DNA of 64,000 bases from Montifringilla adamsi (taxonomy: Eukaryota > Chordata > Aves > Passeriformes > Passeridae), in the NCBI GenBank assembly GCA_017590115.1, contig JAGGNK010012559.1:3889236-3953235 (forward strand), in the 5' to 3' direction. Position numbers and translations under genes: made by a program. Every line of letters begins with the position of its first letter. Positions within the stretch are counted from its first letter, which is position 1. Shown piece by piece: positions 1 to 11,687 of the stretch. The notes beneath the pieces were generated by a model, which searched no databases, was not told the DNA's origin, and saw nothing but the letters and a program-made list of their open reading frames with translations.

Positions 1-3000
1 CGCGTGCGGTGGCGAGTGGATCTAAGGATCTCGGTCTTAATCTCCCTCCTCTGCTGCATTCCTTAGTAGTGACAGCTACTTCTTGCAATATTCCTGACTG
101 TGGGCTCTGAGGCACAGCTTTCCATCTGCCTGTCCAGTATCCAGCCAAACAGGTCCACATTCCTGAGCAGAAACGCTAGCACTGCCCCTCGGAGCGGCTC
201 GAAAGCCTCGGATGGAAACTGGAACAAGTCACAAACATGAGGGAGGGCGGCAGCAGCCAGGACCAGATCCGCAAAAACCAGGGACAGTGGCAGCACCAGA
301 TCCACAAGAACAAGGGACAGTGGCAGCAGCAGATCCACAAGAACAAGGCACAGTGGTAACACCAGGTCCCACTGGCCCAGCACGGAGCCCGGGGACGTGC
401 GCTGTGCGTGCCTGGGTGCCAGCGTGAGCCCATGCTGGTCACACCCTGCTCTGTCTCTACTCCAGGTTGTAAAATGCCACAGCCAAAACTTGTGCCCGCG
501 AGCGGGTGCACGGGCCCCTGTGGCTCTCCCTGCTCCCGCTGCCACAGGGCCCCAGCTTGCTCCTGCCCACTGCCAGCAGGACCCAGGGCTGCTCCCGCAC
601 CCCAGCGTGTCCCCAGGTGCCAGGGAAAGAGATTTGTATTTTTCTTTGTAATAAAAAGGCTCTCCCAGAAGCTTTCTGCTGATCCCAAAAGGATGTGAAA
701 GCAATAAAACCCCTCCTTATTTTACAACCGAGCTGCAGGATTTTTTGCTACTGAGCACAACGACCTAAATGCTTGATTTCATAAGCAGAAGGTCACACCC
801 TGCACCAGGAGCTTGGGACTTGCTGAGTCCCCAGTTTTATCTCTGGGGGGGTCTCACAGCCAGACCTCGGTAGCTGACCTGGGTATCTAAACATCAGGGC
901 AGCAGGTGAGTGGAGCAGAAAATTCCTGAGCTGCTGTAGACTAAAGCAGCCAGAGCCCCAACTAAACTTTTTCAGAGCTGATTTTAATGTTTCACAGTCT
1001 AATATTTCCTGGTCTTATATAAATGCTTGGAAGGTAAAGTAAAATTATTATTATTAATAATAATAATAATAACAATAAACCAAACAACAAACAAAACAAC
1101 AAAAGAAAGGCAAAGAAAACAATTTCTGAAATACTGCTGGGAAAAAAGGGAGAATGAACAAATGGGGTTACAAAGTATTCATAAATGCTCTGCTGCCCTA
1201 TCCAAGATTTTATCAATTTAATTCCCAAACGAAATCTATCACCCCATTTGTCATGACAGCACGGGGGAAAAACTCATCCTCCGTTTTTCAGAGCTATCAC
1301 ATCTCTCCCTGCTCCAAGTGAAATCCCAGCTCACACACCGCACCCCACAACCAAACGGGACCCCCTCACCGGGGATTTCTCGGTGCCCTTCACCAGCCTC
1401 CAGCCCTAGGGATCACCAAGGCGATAACGAACCAGAACCAGTCCCGAGGGCAGCGGTGGAAATGGGAATTTGAACTCCGGTTTCCAGCCGGGATCTGCCT
1501 CCCCGGGCTGCACCCGCCGCCGGGACGCGGGCACCGCGCAGCCACCGCCGGGACTGCGGGATGGGGGTCCCGGGATGGGGGTCCCGGGGCGGGCTGGGGC
1601 GAATCCCCGCTTTTCCTCTCCACTTATTTCATTCGGGGTTACCTGCAGCCGAGGGGCCGGAGCGCTGCGGGCTGGGGAAAACACTCAGAGGGGAGAGGGT
1701 GGCGATGCACCGCGTCTCCGAGATGCCCGCAAAATCCCTGGAATTATATTAACGGCTGGAAGTTTATTTGTGAAGGAAAAGGAGGGAAAGCAGATACTCA
1801 GTCAGGGATGCTCCCAAGTAGAGCTCCGAGATTCCGGGCAGCATCTTCCCCGCGCCGGGCAGCGGGGGACATCGGCATGTCCGGGGCCCGTCCGGGCTGG
1901 GGACATCGACAGTGACCCCCCTGCCGCGGGGATGGCCCCGAAACCCCGGGATACCGGAGGGAACAGGCTGCGGGGACAGCGCGGAGCTGCGGGCTCTTCC
2001 CTCCCGTTCCGGGCTCTTTCTGACCGGGGACTAAACGCGACTCCACGGACGGGAGTTAAAAGGGAAGTCTGGGGGTATGGGGCAGGTGATTAATATTTTG
2101 TTGAACCAGGGCAATAGTATATGGACAACTAATTAGACGAGATAAATCTGTTTTCACACGCAAAGATTTCTATCAGGTTTCTGTCCGACGGCCGTTCCGG
2201 GATTAATCGGTATTTGGGATCTCGGTGCGATTTAGGACAAAACTGCGCTTTTTAGGTTTACCCTCGCTCCCTTCAGAGAAGGGGTCCTCGAGCCCTTCTG
2301 CCCAGCCGCTCCCTCCGGCTGTTTCTGCCCGTGACCCGCCGGGAGCTGCCTCAGATGGTTTTAATTTAATTTTATTTTTCCTGGGGTGTCATTCACCCGC
2401 GGGGTCCCGGGCTCGGCTCCGGCCCCGCTGGGGCTCCAGAACACAGCTCAGAGCTGACAGAGCCAGCGGAGGGAGAACGACCACATTTTATACATTCTGA
2501 AAAAATTAAATAAAGCCAAATGTAAAGGAATTTATTCCCGGGCCGTGTGGAGGGCAGAGGGGTTTGATCCGGGATTCCCGGCTGCAGCTTCCATAATTCC
2601 TCCGATTTCTTTCGAGCTGAACTCGCCCGTTTGGGAGCTTCCAGGGGCAGGGAAAGGGGAGCGTGGCCATCGGCTCCGGTCCCCGTTCTCCGATCCCTGA
2701 CAGCGGGGTGGGTGACGGAGCGGTGCCGGGACGGAGCCCCCGCTGCTGCCGCCGCTCCCAGGGAGCTCCGGTGGCTCCGTCCCGCCGCTCCCAGTGCTGC
2801 CCAGCTCCCCCCGCAAACACGCTCTCGGCTTTGGATTTATCGATTTCTCCAGAAAACTCGGAGATTCGCGCTCCAAACACATGAATAATATTAGAAAAAA
2901 TTAAAATAATAATAAAGAGGGCAAAAACAGGGACGGAAAATAATATATTAATATTTTAAAAATTTAAAAACACCCAAATAAGAACGGGCGTGGAAGAAAA

Positions 3001-4681
3001 AGTGTCCGTGAGCACAGGGGCTGCGGTCAAGCTTTTTTGCACCGTTCCTGCCTTCAGCCAGAAATATTTTAATTTTGTTTTTCCTTTTTTTTTTTTTTTT
3101 TTCCCTTTCCAAGACTAGAGAATTAGAGAATCTCCAAGAGCAAAAAAAAACCAGGCACTAAACAACGACAAATCCTCCTGATAGGAGACAAAAAATTCTA
3201 AGTAATGGCGCTTTTGGAGAAAGGAGGGGGAAAACCCCCAACGAACCACTATAACTCCAACCGAACTTCCAAACAAGCATTCCCACTGCGGGATATTTCC
3301 CGAGCGTTCCGGGTGCTCCTGCCCGGCCCAAGCTGCCGAGGTAAGGTCGGTGACGGCTCACGCATCCCTCAGCTTCTTGCAGCCATTCCTCACTCCCGAA
3401 TGTTTAATGAAACGCCTCTCCAGCGTTCTGATTAAAGCTCAATTAATGCGGGTCATTAATGTCCCGCTGGCAGCCGCGTGTTCCTAGAACAGCCTTTTCT
3501 AGGGAAAGGGGCTGCGGCGCACCGGGAGCGCCGCTCCCCCCGGAACGACCGGTGGCAGCTGGGGAAGAGCCGCACGACCGGGAGGTTTTTCATGCAGTTA
3601 GCGGGGATCGGCTACGGCCCAGACCAGCACCGGGACTGCGGGGCCGTAGCACCCACCGGCCAACGTTACCGAGCCGTCCCGGTGGCTGCGGTCCCGTTCG
3701 CACCGGGGCTCGGCGGTTAAACGCGTCCTTCCCATCCACATTTTTCTGTAAAAAATCGCGGGGAGAAGCCAAGAGCAGCGCTGGAATATTCCATAGTAGG
3801 GATCGCCCCGAGCACCGCACCGGATGCTCCCGGGCCCCCGTCATCGCTCTCACAACGCCCCGGCGGAAAATTTAGTACAGAAATATTTTGGGGAGTTCAG
3901 CTGTTCTTCCCTCCGGTTCCTTGGGATGAGGGGGACTGGGTCAGGGTGCGGGGCAGAACCGACGCGGGAGATCTCGGGGGTCGAGCGGGACATCTGCCCG
4001 CAGCCCCGATCCCCGCGCCGGCCCCGGAGGGGAAGGCTGCTCCTCCCCTCCGGTCCCGGAGCGAAGCCCCGGTTCTGGAGCGGCAGAGAGGGGTCTCCGC
4101 AGACCCGGGTTTTGCCGAGGTGGGGATGCGGGACGCTCCCGGCTGCAAGGACGGGCAGCACCGGCCCCAAAGCCGCGCCACTTCCCGTCTCCGTTAAAGG
4201 CGTCCTTCCCCTCGGTACCAGTCCCGCCGAACGGGCCCGATCCGCCGCGGCCCGGGGCGGTGTGATACGGTTCGCGGCCCGTGCTGCCTCCCCGGCCACC
4301 GGGCGCGGGGATCCGACCGAGGGCAGCCGGGGCATCCCCGGGCTTTCCACGCAAACCGTACGCGGCCGTCTGCGGGGTGGGCCCCGGGGCTCCCCGACAG
4401 TAGGGTCCGCCCGCCCGGGCCCTTCGGTACCGGGAAGAAGCGGCGGCCACGGTACCGCCCGAGGGAGAGCAGCGGGCCGGGGGCGGGTGGGTGCGCTGGC
4501 CCGCCGGGACCCGCCGCTTTCGTTTTAGTCTCGCCGGGGACAGCAGCGAGCCCTTCCCGACGGGCGGGGGGCAGCCCCGCGGGAGGGCGGACGCGGGGGG
4601 ACCCGACGCTGGGGAGCCCCGAGGGCAGGAGCGGGGCCCGGTCCGCTGCCGCTTTCCGCTGAGCCGCCGCGCTTTTCTTAC
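1..4681 (-). other. TFAP2E: TFAP2E intron 3 (continues off left edge)
   Basis: No AP-2 exon can be read here on the minus strand, so this is taken as the intron after exon 3, truncated by the window. It alternates very GC-rich blocks (about 1,480-2,050, 3,480-4,680) with AT-rich islands (1,020-1,100, 2,085-2,220, 2,880-3,110 including a poly-T run near 3,087-3,104). The AT-rich islands contain homeodomain-type ATTA/TAAT cores and could be enhancers. The open frames here are by-products of GC richness. Confidence 0.75.
258..372. repeat. Minisatellite, about 33-bp unit, about 3 copies
   Basis: A unit beginning CCAGATCCACAAGAACAAGG and ending GACAGTGGCAGCA recurs at roughly 264, 298 and 331, with a decayed fourth copy beginning near 361. 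The unit length is near a multiple of three, so it creates repetitive open frames on both strands, but nothing supports coding. Confidence 0.75.
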
Positions 4682-5607
4682 CTTTCTTGATCACGGACTG
4701 ATCGAGCAGATTCATCCCGCCGTCGTCCACGGCCTGAAAGCACCGAGGAAGAGCCGTCAGCCGGCTCCGGGCACCGGCTGCTCGGGTGCAGGGACGGCCC
4801 GATCCCCCCGCTGCCCCGGCCAGAAGGAATTCTGAGGGCACCAACGAGCCCCAGGAAAGGGAATCTCCGGCCCGGTGTTTCTGCTTGCTCGGGGGTACGG
4901 ACGCCGTAGGGCCCGACTTGTCCCGGCCTGGAGTCCCCGGTCTCACAGGCAGAGGGACCTGGCCCCGTCCCGGCGCAACCAACCCACCCCGGGCATCCTC
5001 CCGGTGCTCCCGCCGTCCCCCCGTACCTGGATATCCTCGAGGCCGTGGTGGCCGAGGCCGTGGAGGCCCAGCGGGCCGTCGGCGAGTCCGTGGCCGCCGT
5101 CGGGCAGCCCGTGGAGCAGGCGGGGCACGGCGGGGTACTCGCGGCGAGGGTCGAGCCCCAGAGCGCGGTGGGTCTGCGAGAGCAGCCCCGGCTCGTCCTG
5201 CCGGCCGCGCTGCGGGGGCCAGGCCGGCTGCTGGTGCTGGTGCAGAGGGCTGAGAGCCGCGTACGGGTCCGCCAGGTGAGGGTAAGCGGGCTCCTGGCCC
5301 TGCGGGTAGGGCAACGGCGGCTGCGGGTACGGCGGGGGGAAGTAGGGCGGCTGGAAGTCGGCGGCAGGCGTGTGGCAGAGCGGCGGCGCCGAGCCATAGG
5401 GCGCCTGGTTGAGCGAGGGCAGCTGCGGCAGGCGGGCCCCGGCCGGCGCCCCGGGCAGCCCCTCGGCTCGGTCCTGCGGCGGCGAAAACAGCGGCGGTGA
5501 GGCGGGCACGGACCCCCGGCCCCAGTCCCCGACCCCCCGTCCCGTCCCGTTCCGCCCCACCGGGCTCGTCCCGCACTCACCATGCCCGGGTAGCTGTGCA
5601 CAAGCAT
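4682..5607 (-). CDS. TFAP2E: Transcription factor AP-2 epsilon, N-terminal exons (partial)
   Basis: AP-2 family transcription factor, acting in the nucleus; only the N-terminal transactivation half is in the window. Three exons are visible on the minus strand. Exon 1 (5607-5581) encodes MLVHSYPGM and ends at a GTGAGT donor. Exon 2 (5473-5027, 149 codons) is rich in Pro, Tyr and Gly and carries the family's [17 protein letters not shown] motif near residue 48 and the [11 protein letters not shown] block. Exon 3 (4733-4682) encodes [17 protein letters not shown] and ends in phase 1. Start, PPxY-type motif and LLDQSVIKK match vertebrate TFAP2E from memory. The DNA-binding and helix-span-helix dimerisation exons are not in the window, so the gene runs off the left edge. 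The exons lie in a CpG island. Neighbour order with NCDN and KIAA0319L agrees with mammals. Paralogues TFAP2A-D are less likely given synteny and the start sequence. Confidence 0.95.
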
Positions 5608-6930
5608 CGGTGCGGGCCCGCGGCAAGCCCCGGGCGGGCCGGGCCCCGGGGGTGCCCCCGTCTCCGCCCCTCTATCCCGCCGGAGCGGCGTCTCCCATCG
5701 CCCGCCCGCTCCTCTGCGCCGGCCCCGACTCCATGCACGCCAGTTATAGCGGCGGGGGCGCGCCCGCCGCCCCGGGAGCGCGCGTCAGAGCGCGGGGACG
5801 GGGACGCGCCGCCCGCTCCCGCGGGGCCCCGACGGCTCCCGACAGCGGGCGCGGCGGGACGGCGGCGGGAGGCGGCCGGGGCTGGGGGCGAGGGTCACCC
5901 GCCGCCCCCTGAGAGCGTGGCTAGTCCTACCCCCGCGCCGTCGGGCAGCCCCGGTCCCCTGTCGCACGGTACAGCACGCCCTCCCCCCGGTGCCACCCCG
6001 CGTCCCCTGCCCCGGGCCTGAGAGTCCTGCCACGGAGCGCCCCGGGCCGCACCGAGCGAGCCCCGAGGGTCGGGAGAGCCCAAAAGTGCGGGCGGGCTGC
6101 GGGGCCGCGGCGATGCTCTACGGTTTGACTTTATTAGCCCGAGCCCGGTGCGGGACCTCTCCGGGAGCGCTGCGGGGGCCCCGGCGGCAGCTGCGACAGC
6201 CCGCGAGCGCGGCAGGAGCGGGGCCCGGGGCCGGTCCTGCCGGGGGAGCTCGGGGCTCCTCCCGGGGAGCTTCACCCTCCTCCCCGACGGGGAGCGGGGA
6301 GCGGCATCCCGGACTGGGGACAGCGAGAAGTGTCTGGGGGTGCTCCGGGTCTGGCTCCCTGCCCGAAGAGATGGACGGGAGGACGGGCGCTGGGTGCAAC
6401 AGAGGCAGGGGAAAACGGGGAGCACCGACGGGCAGCATGCCTGCCTCTCCGCCCTCCTCCATCTCTCTCTCCGCCCTCCCTCCGCCTCTCCATCCCTCCC
6501 TCACTCTCTGTTTGAGCCCTCCCTCCGGGGCAGGACGAGGCGGGCCCGCAACACCGGACAGCAGCGGGGCGAGCCGGACAGACGGGAAGCGACGAGGAAT
6601 GACCCCAATGACATCCCCCCGTCCCTCCGATATCACGGCCACGCAGGTGCCACGGCGGAGCGGCGATGCCCATCGCCACGGGCGCACGCACACACTCTCG
6701 GACACCACGGTCACAGCTCCCCGCGGCCCCACGGGCGCCCTGGCAGGGTTGTGGGGTGGCGTGTCACCGCGGGTCCCCGCGGTCTCACCGTGCCACCCGC
6801 AGGGTATCGGCTGCCCATCGCTGGGCGGGACGTTCCATTGGCAGCGCGTGTTTTACGTGGAGCAGAGCACAAACCCTTCACCCCCAGCTGTAGCACGCCG
6901 CGCTGTGTGATCGCCATCAACAAACACAGC
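5608..6930. promoter_or_regulatory. TFAP2E: CpG-island promoter and upstream flank of TFAP2E
   Basis: Continuously GC- and CpG-rich sequence just upstream (on the minus strand) of the TFAP2E start, forming one island with exons 1-3. It includes a CT-rich low-complexity run at about 6,440-6,530. No exon was recognised. Promoter role is inferred from position and composition; no transcription start can be fixed by eye. Confidence 0.55.
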
Positions 6931-6934
6931 CCCA

Positions 6935-7415
6935 CACTGCAGTTAATTTAATTCCACTCTTCCCGCCCCGAGCTACAGCTCCCTTCATTTTCATTTTTCC
7001 TCTGAATTCCCACAACTCAGACCTCTTTGATTTCCAGGTTTAATTAACAATGCTCATTAAATGAATTTTTATTCATTTCTTTTAATATTACCCAGCCACC
7101 TGTCTTTAGGAGGCATGGGCTGATCGTTTATTCTAATTTATTTCTGTTAAAGATGGCATTTAAGGGTGGGAGGAGGGATATGAAGAGGTATAGAGGGTTG
7201 ATCCATTCAAATCTCTTCATCCCCCTCAAATGCTCTTCAAGGACGCTGCTCCTGGAAGTTCTGTATTTATTTTCCACCAGATCCATTTCATTTGCTAGGA
7301 AAAATTGGATTGGACATGCTGTATTTTGCAGTTATGTTCCAGTTCATTCTTAATGTCCCTCGCTCGTCTAGTGCGTATAATGTCGAGCCTTTATTCATCT
7401 GAAAGAGGTGAAACT
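6935..7415. promoter_or_regulatory. AT-rich block, candidate conserved enhancer upstream of TFAP2E
   Basis: A sharp drop in GC content after the CpG island, with dense homeodomain-type cores: GTTTAATTAACAATG near 7,038, CATTAAATGAATTTTTATTC near 7,055, further ATT/TAA runs to 7,145, and ATAATG near 7,377. It has no repeat character and no open frame of note. Composition resembles deeply conserved noncoding elements around developmental transcription factors; conservation itself could not be tested here. Confidence 0.35.
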
Positions 7416-10400
7416 GTGCAAAATCCAGGCAGGAAGGGCTGTGAGTCAGCCTGCACAGGACAGCAGGCGAGCAGGAGGATGGTCCCTTGCAGCAGCTTGG
7501 AGGGAAGCTGTGTTTCCACCCAAAAATAAGACAGAGCAGAGGAAACCTGCAACACTGACAGACAAAGGGAAGGAAAAACAAAAGGCAGAGCTGTCCCACT
7601 GCCCCTCAAAGAACATGCTGGGCGAACTGGGGTCGTGGGAACACATCAAGCTGGGGCAGTGGGCCAGGCCAGCCTGGAGCTGTGGGGCTGTAGGGCTGTG
7701 GGGGGTGTTGCTCTCCCCAGCACAACACAGCAGTGCTCAGGAAGGAGAAAAAGGACCTTGTAACAGACTCTGGGCTTTAGGAAACCACCAGGAGCTACCC
7801 TGCTCTGGCACCTTCTCTCACCTTCTCTGGGAGCACGATCAGCACCTTCCCAGCCCTGGTGTTCCACCCAGCAGCACCCTCAGAGCCCTACAAGAAGCAG
7901 AATTGTCCTTGCAAGATGTCCAAGACCCACTCATGGACAGGAGGCACTCATTAAGCCACCAGTGCTGATGATGAACAGTTATTCACTTTTACTGATGTCC
8001 TGAGGTCCCATGCAGGGCCCAGGACTGTCACACAAGGGGTTGTCAACACACTCTCCCAGCAGCTGCCTGGTTTTTTAGTGGTTCAGCCTGGCCAGGACAA
8101 TTGCTGGGGTCACCTGAGCACAGGAGGCTCAAACACAGCTCCCTGCTACCTGCTTTTTAGCATCCCTGTTTAAGGACCACGAGTCCAGCTGTGCTTGTGT
8201 TTTGCTCTGCCAAATATCCTTTGTGTTTCCTAACAGTGATGTGGTCCTGCTGATGACCTCAACACCAGAGCTGCTCCCTCACTCCCCAGCTACAGGGAGC
8301 ATTCGCTGTGAATCTGGGCAAGGTCTCCACCCCAGGGACCACTTCTTGCACATGGATCCAAGCCAGAAGTCTCTGAAAAACTGGTTTTGTAACAAAGGTC
8401 CCAGAGCTCCTTCCCAGGAGATCCCCTGCCAGGAACATGTGAGGGGCTTGAGGCAGCAACTTCTGCTCCTGGAGGTCAGCAACAAACGGACTGATGGAGC
8501 AGGGTGATGAGAGCACTGAGACTGAAGTATGTGAGCAGAGCTCTTCCCTAGCCAAAGATGAACCAATTCTTCTCCAGAAGCTCAGCTCCTATCAACACCT
8601 CAGGGAAATACAGGCTGCCTCTACTAATTCCCACATCCCCTTCTCAGAAGGAGTGTCTTTGCTATGGGTCTGAAGAGCCAAGCAGGGCTTTGGGGAGATC
8701 AGGAACCCTGCTGAGGGGTGGGCAGGGAGTGTGGCAGCCCCCTTGCTCCTCAAGCCTCCACTCTGACCACCCCTGCTACATCTCATAGCAAGAGAGAGGG
8801 GGCTGCGCTGGGTTCTGGCAGCACAGCAGCCAAATAACAACCTTATGAAATATTTAATTTTATTGCCAGTGCTTTTGGGGTGAGATGAATAAGTGCTGTA
8901 AGATAACATATACCATGGCCAGGTTTGCAATGGCATTATGACATTTAAACAGTCAAAGAGAAACAGAATGTGGATCTGCTTCTCTGGGGCCCTGTCCATC
9001 TTGTTGGAGCACAGTGAACAGTCATCTTGCTCGTGGAGAGCTTGTCCTGGTGTTGGAAATGCAATGGGAGATAAAGCACAGTTTGCTTTGGGTGTTGCTG
9101 GCTGCAATCCCACTCTGTGCTGGGATCTCAAACCCTGGCAGAGAGGGGATGTTAGATGATGCCACATCCACCTCTCTGACACCAGATCATCAGTGCCCAT
9201 GGCTGCCAACTGCCAGGGGCAGAACCTGTGGTTGGGCTTGCAAAGCTTGGGGTGGCTGAGGACATCCTGCAGCCTTTGAAGGCTTGGCCAGGCTGCCAGG
9301 GCACCATCTCCCTCGCGTGGGCTGAGCCAGCCGGGCGTGCTGGGGCCTGTGGACTGGCACACATGGAGCCAACGGAGATGCCCACGTGGTAGGAGGCTTC
9401 CAACAGCTCCAGTGCCCTCCCCTCCTGAACATGCAGTGCTCATGTTGCTAGCACTCAGTCTTGGGGAGACAAAGCAGTCTTTTTGGGGGTGGTCTGTCCA
9501 AGAATGTTTGGAAAGTGCCCTGGGACAAGAGAGCAATGATACTGCCCATGGAGCTCTGCCCCCTCCACTGGCATTCAGCCTGGTAACATCCCAGAGCAAC
9601 GTGGGTGTCTCACCCCTTCCATTGTCAGCTCAGGAGCTGGGAGGGGCTCATAGGGAGACTGTTTTGTTTCATGCAAGGAAACAAGTACATGACAAGACAT
9701 CAGGGTCTCAGGGAGGGTCCAGCTCTGGCAGGGCACAGATGGTCCTGCTCACACCTGAGGGGACTTTACACCAAAGAGTATGAGAATGAAGTGCAGATGC
9801 TCCTCTCCAGGCACCTGCTAGTGGCCAAACCCCTGCTCCCTAAGATGGGGAAGGATAAGAATGGGCTCTTGGTTTGCTCCCAGTAGTCTCAGGAAATTAA
9901 AGATTAGCAACCAAAGGCCCCTGGGTTAGGACTGTGCTAGTGTTGAAACTGTGGGTGCAGGCTGGATCTCTGGTCAGGTGCTGGAGCTCCAACCATTGCC
10001 CATGGGAATGAACCATGGCCAAACCAGATCAGCTGCCCACAGCAAGCCCAGCACTGCACTGGGATAGCAGAACATCCTCCTGGTGATACAGGTCATATCT
10101 CTCATTAGCACTTATTAGTGGCTGCCATTAAAGGGAAGCCCACACCCCTGACCAGAGGCAAGAGAGCATACAGGACTGGGAACACCTGAAGGTAAAGGCT
10201 TTGAGGGTTTGGGCGTTTTTTCTGACACTGCATTGTATTCCTAGCTTTTCCTGCTGGTGTGTCCCTGTGGTGCAGGGATGTGTTCCCGGCAGGCTCAGGA
10301 GCCTCTCCCAGCCCAGCTCCACAAAGTTCTGCTCTTTTCCAAGGCCAGGAGGCTCATTTGCTGGTTTGGCTCACACCGCTCTGCTGGCAGCACCTGCCTT

Positions 10401-11425
10401 TGTTCCAACTTGCACTGGCTGCTCAGGGCTGAGCTGAAAAGATCTAAAGATACTTTCCCTGAGCAGCAGCCTCCTCTCCAGTTGTGTAAGGCACTCGCTC
10501 TAATAAAGCAGTGAGCCAAAAACACAGTGTAAAGCAGGAATACACCCAGAGCCAGCCCTCCTTTGGAGGCAGCTTCGCGCTTGATTTTCCCTTGATCAGA
10601 CGATTCCACAGCCCCCTCCAATGAGGTCTCATCAGCGCCTCGGGCTGGCAGCAGAGCCGGTCCCGGCGAGGCAGCCGCTCCCAGAGAACTCCTCGGCTGA
10701 CACCTGGTGGAAAAACGGGAGCAGGGAGCGCCGCTAGGATGAGCCTCAGCTTCCACCCTGTGCAGCCGCTCCTTCTGAGAAATACCCGTGGGATAACGCG
10801 GTACCAGAGAACTGCAAGGCCAAGCTGTAAAGCTGGCACTACCAGAGGTTTACTCCACGGTACATGTGGCCTTTCTCTTCTGTAAAGCAAGACGTTGTTT
10901 GGTCTGCAGGGAATCAGCAAGGGGGAGTTCACTCATTTTGGATTTCACACCCTAAATGGAGCAGAGGCAGACTGAATCCTTCACATTGCAAGAGTGGAAA
11001 TCTCTCCCTGTACATCCCATCCTGTCAGCGAGAAGGAGTGAATAGAAAATCCCATGGATGTACTTTGTGCAGGTGTCTGATAGGGCAAAGCAGGCAACAA
11101 GTAGTGCTGGGAAGGTTTTCAAGATGTGAACTTGGGATGATGGTACCAGTGGAGGATATGAACTGGGGGATTATCCAGCAGCATGGAATCTTCAAGCCAC
11201 AAGGAGTTATTCCCAATGCTATCAGTAAATAATAAAGCTTTTCCCATTCCTGCCTTTTTCAGGGTTCTATGTGTAGTTACTAATACGTGCAGGACTCAGA
11301 AAAAATAAGGTGAAATAAAGGTGAAAAACAAGGTGCAGGGCTTACTGTGACCATATTAACGGGATGAGCAAGCATCCTCTCAGGGCCCTGGGCAGAAAGG
11401 AATTCCAGCACTGAGGAGTTTGGAA
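7416..11425. other. Intergenic, TFAP2E to NCDN
   Basis: No recognisable exon, RNA gene or repeat family. Sequence is of mixed composition with an AT-rich patch at 8,840-8,960 and several scattered AATAAA strings on the plus strand (for example near 11,227 and 11,311) that have no gene attached. All open frames are short and unlike known proteins. Confidence 0.5.
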
Positions 11426-11444
11426 AACAAACTGACAAAATGTC

Positions 11445-11450
11445 TTTAAT
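11445..11450 (-). terminator. NCDN: NCDN polyadenylation signal (ATTAAA)
   Basis: On the minus strand an ATTAAA hexamer lies about 240 nt after the NCDN stop codon at 11,688, giving a short 3' UTR ending near 11,425. It is the best signal visible downstream of the stop; the cleavage site is inferred. Confidence 0.5.
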
Positions 11451-11687
11451 AACAAAACAGGCTGTTTTTACAGGGAAATCCTCACAACAGGTCAAGCAAG
11501 GGCATGGTGAAATGTTCTGAGGCAGCAGCAGTTCTGCACACCAATGTGGACAGTGCTGACCATGCTGGGTGCTGATGCATCACTCCAGTTTTGTAAAGTT
11601 TGGTCATTAAAATGGGTTTTTTTGTGCCCATCTGGCAGCAAAGAGCACAGCAGAAGTGCTGAACAGACCTTGTGCAGGTGTCTGGCT

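Noticed and set aside
1..704. Downstream AP-2 exons or a gene end (plus-strand AATAAA near 650 and 702)
   Set aside because: The hexamers are on the strand opposite to TFAP2E and no AP-2 DNA-binding residues can be read in any minus-strand frame.
4194..5576. 460-aa minus-strand open frame over TFAP2E
   Set aside because: Out of frame with the AP-2 exon 2 reading; only its exon 3 portion ([16 protein letters not shown]) is real.
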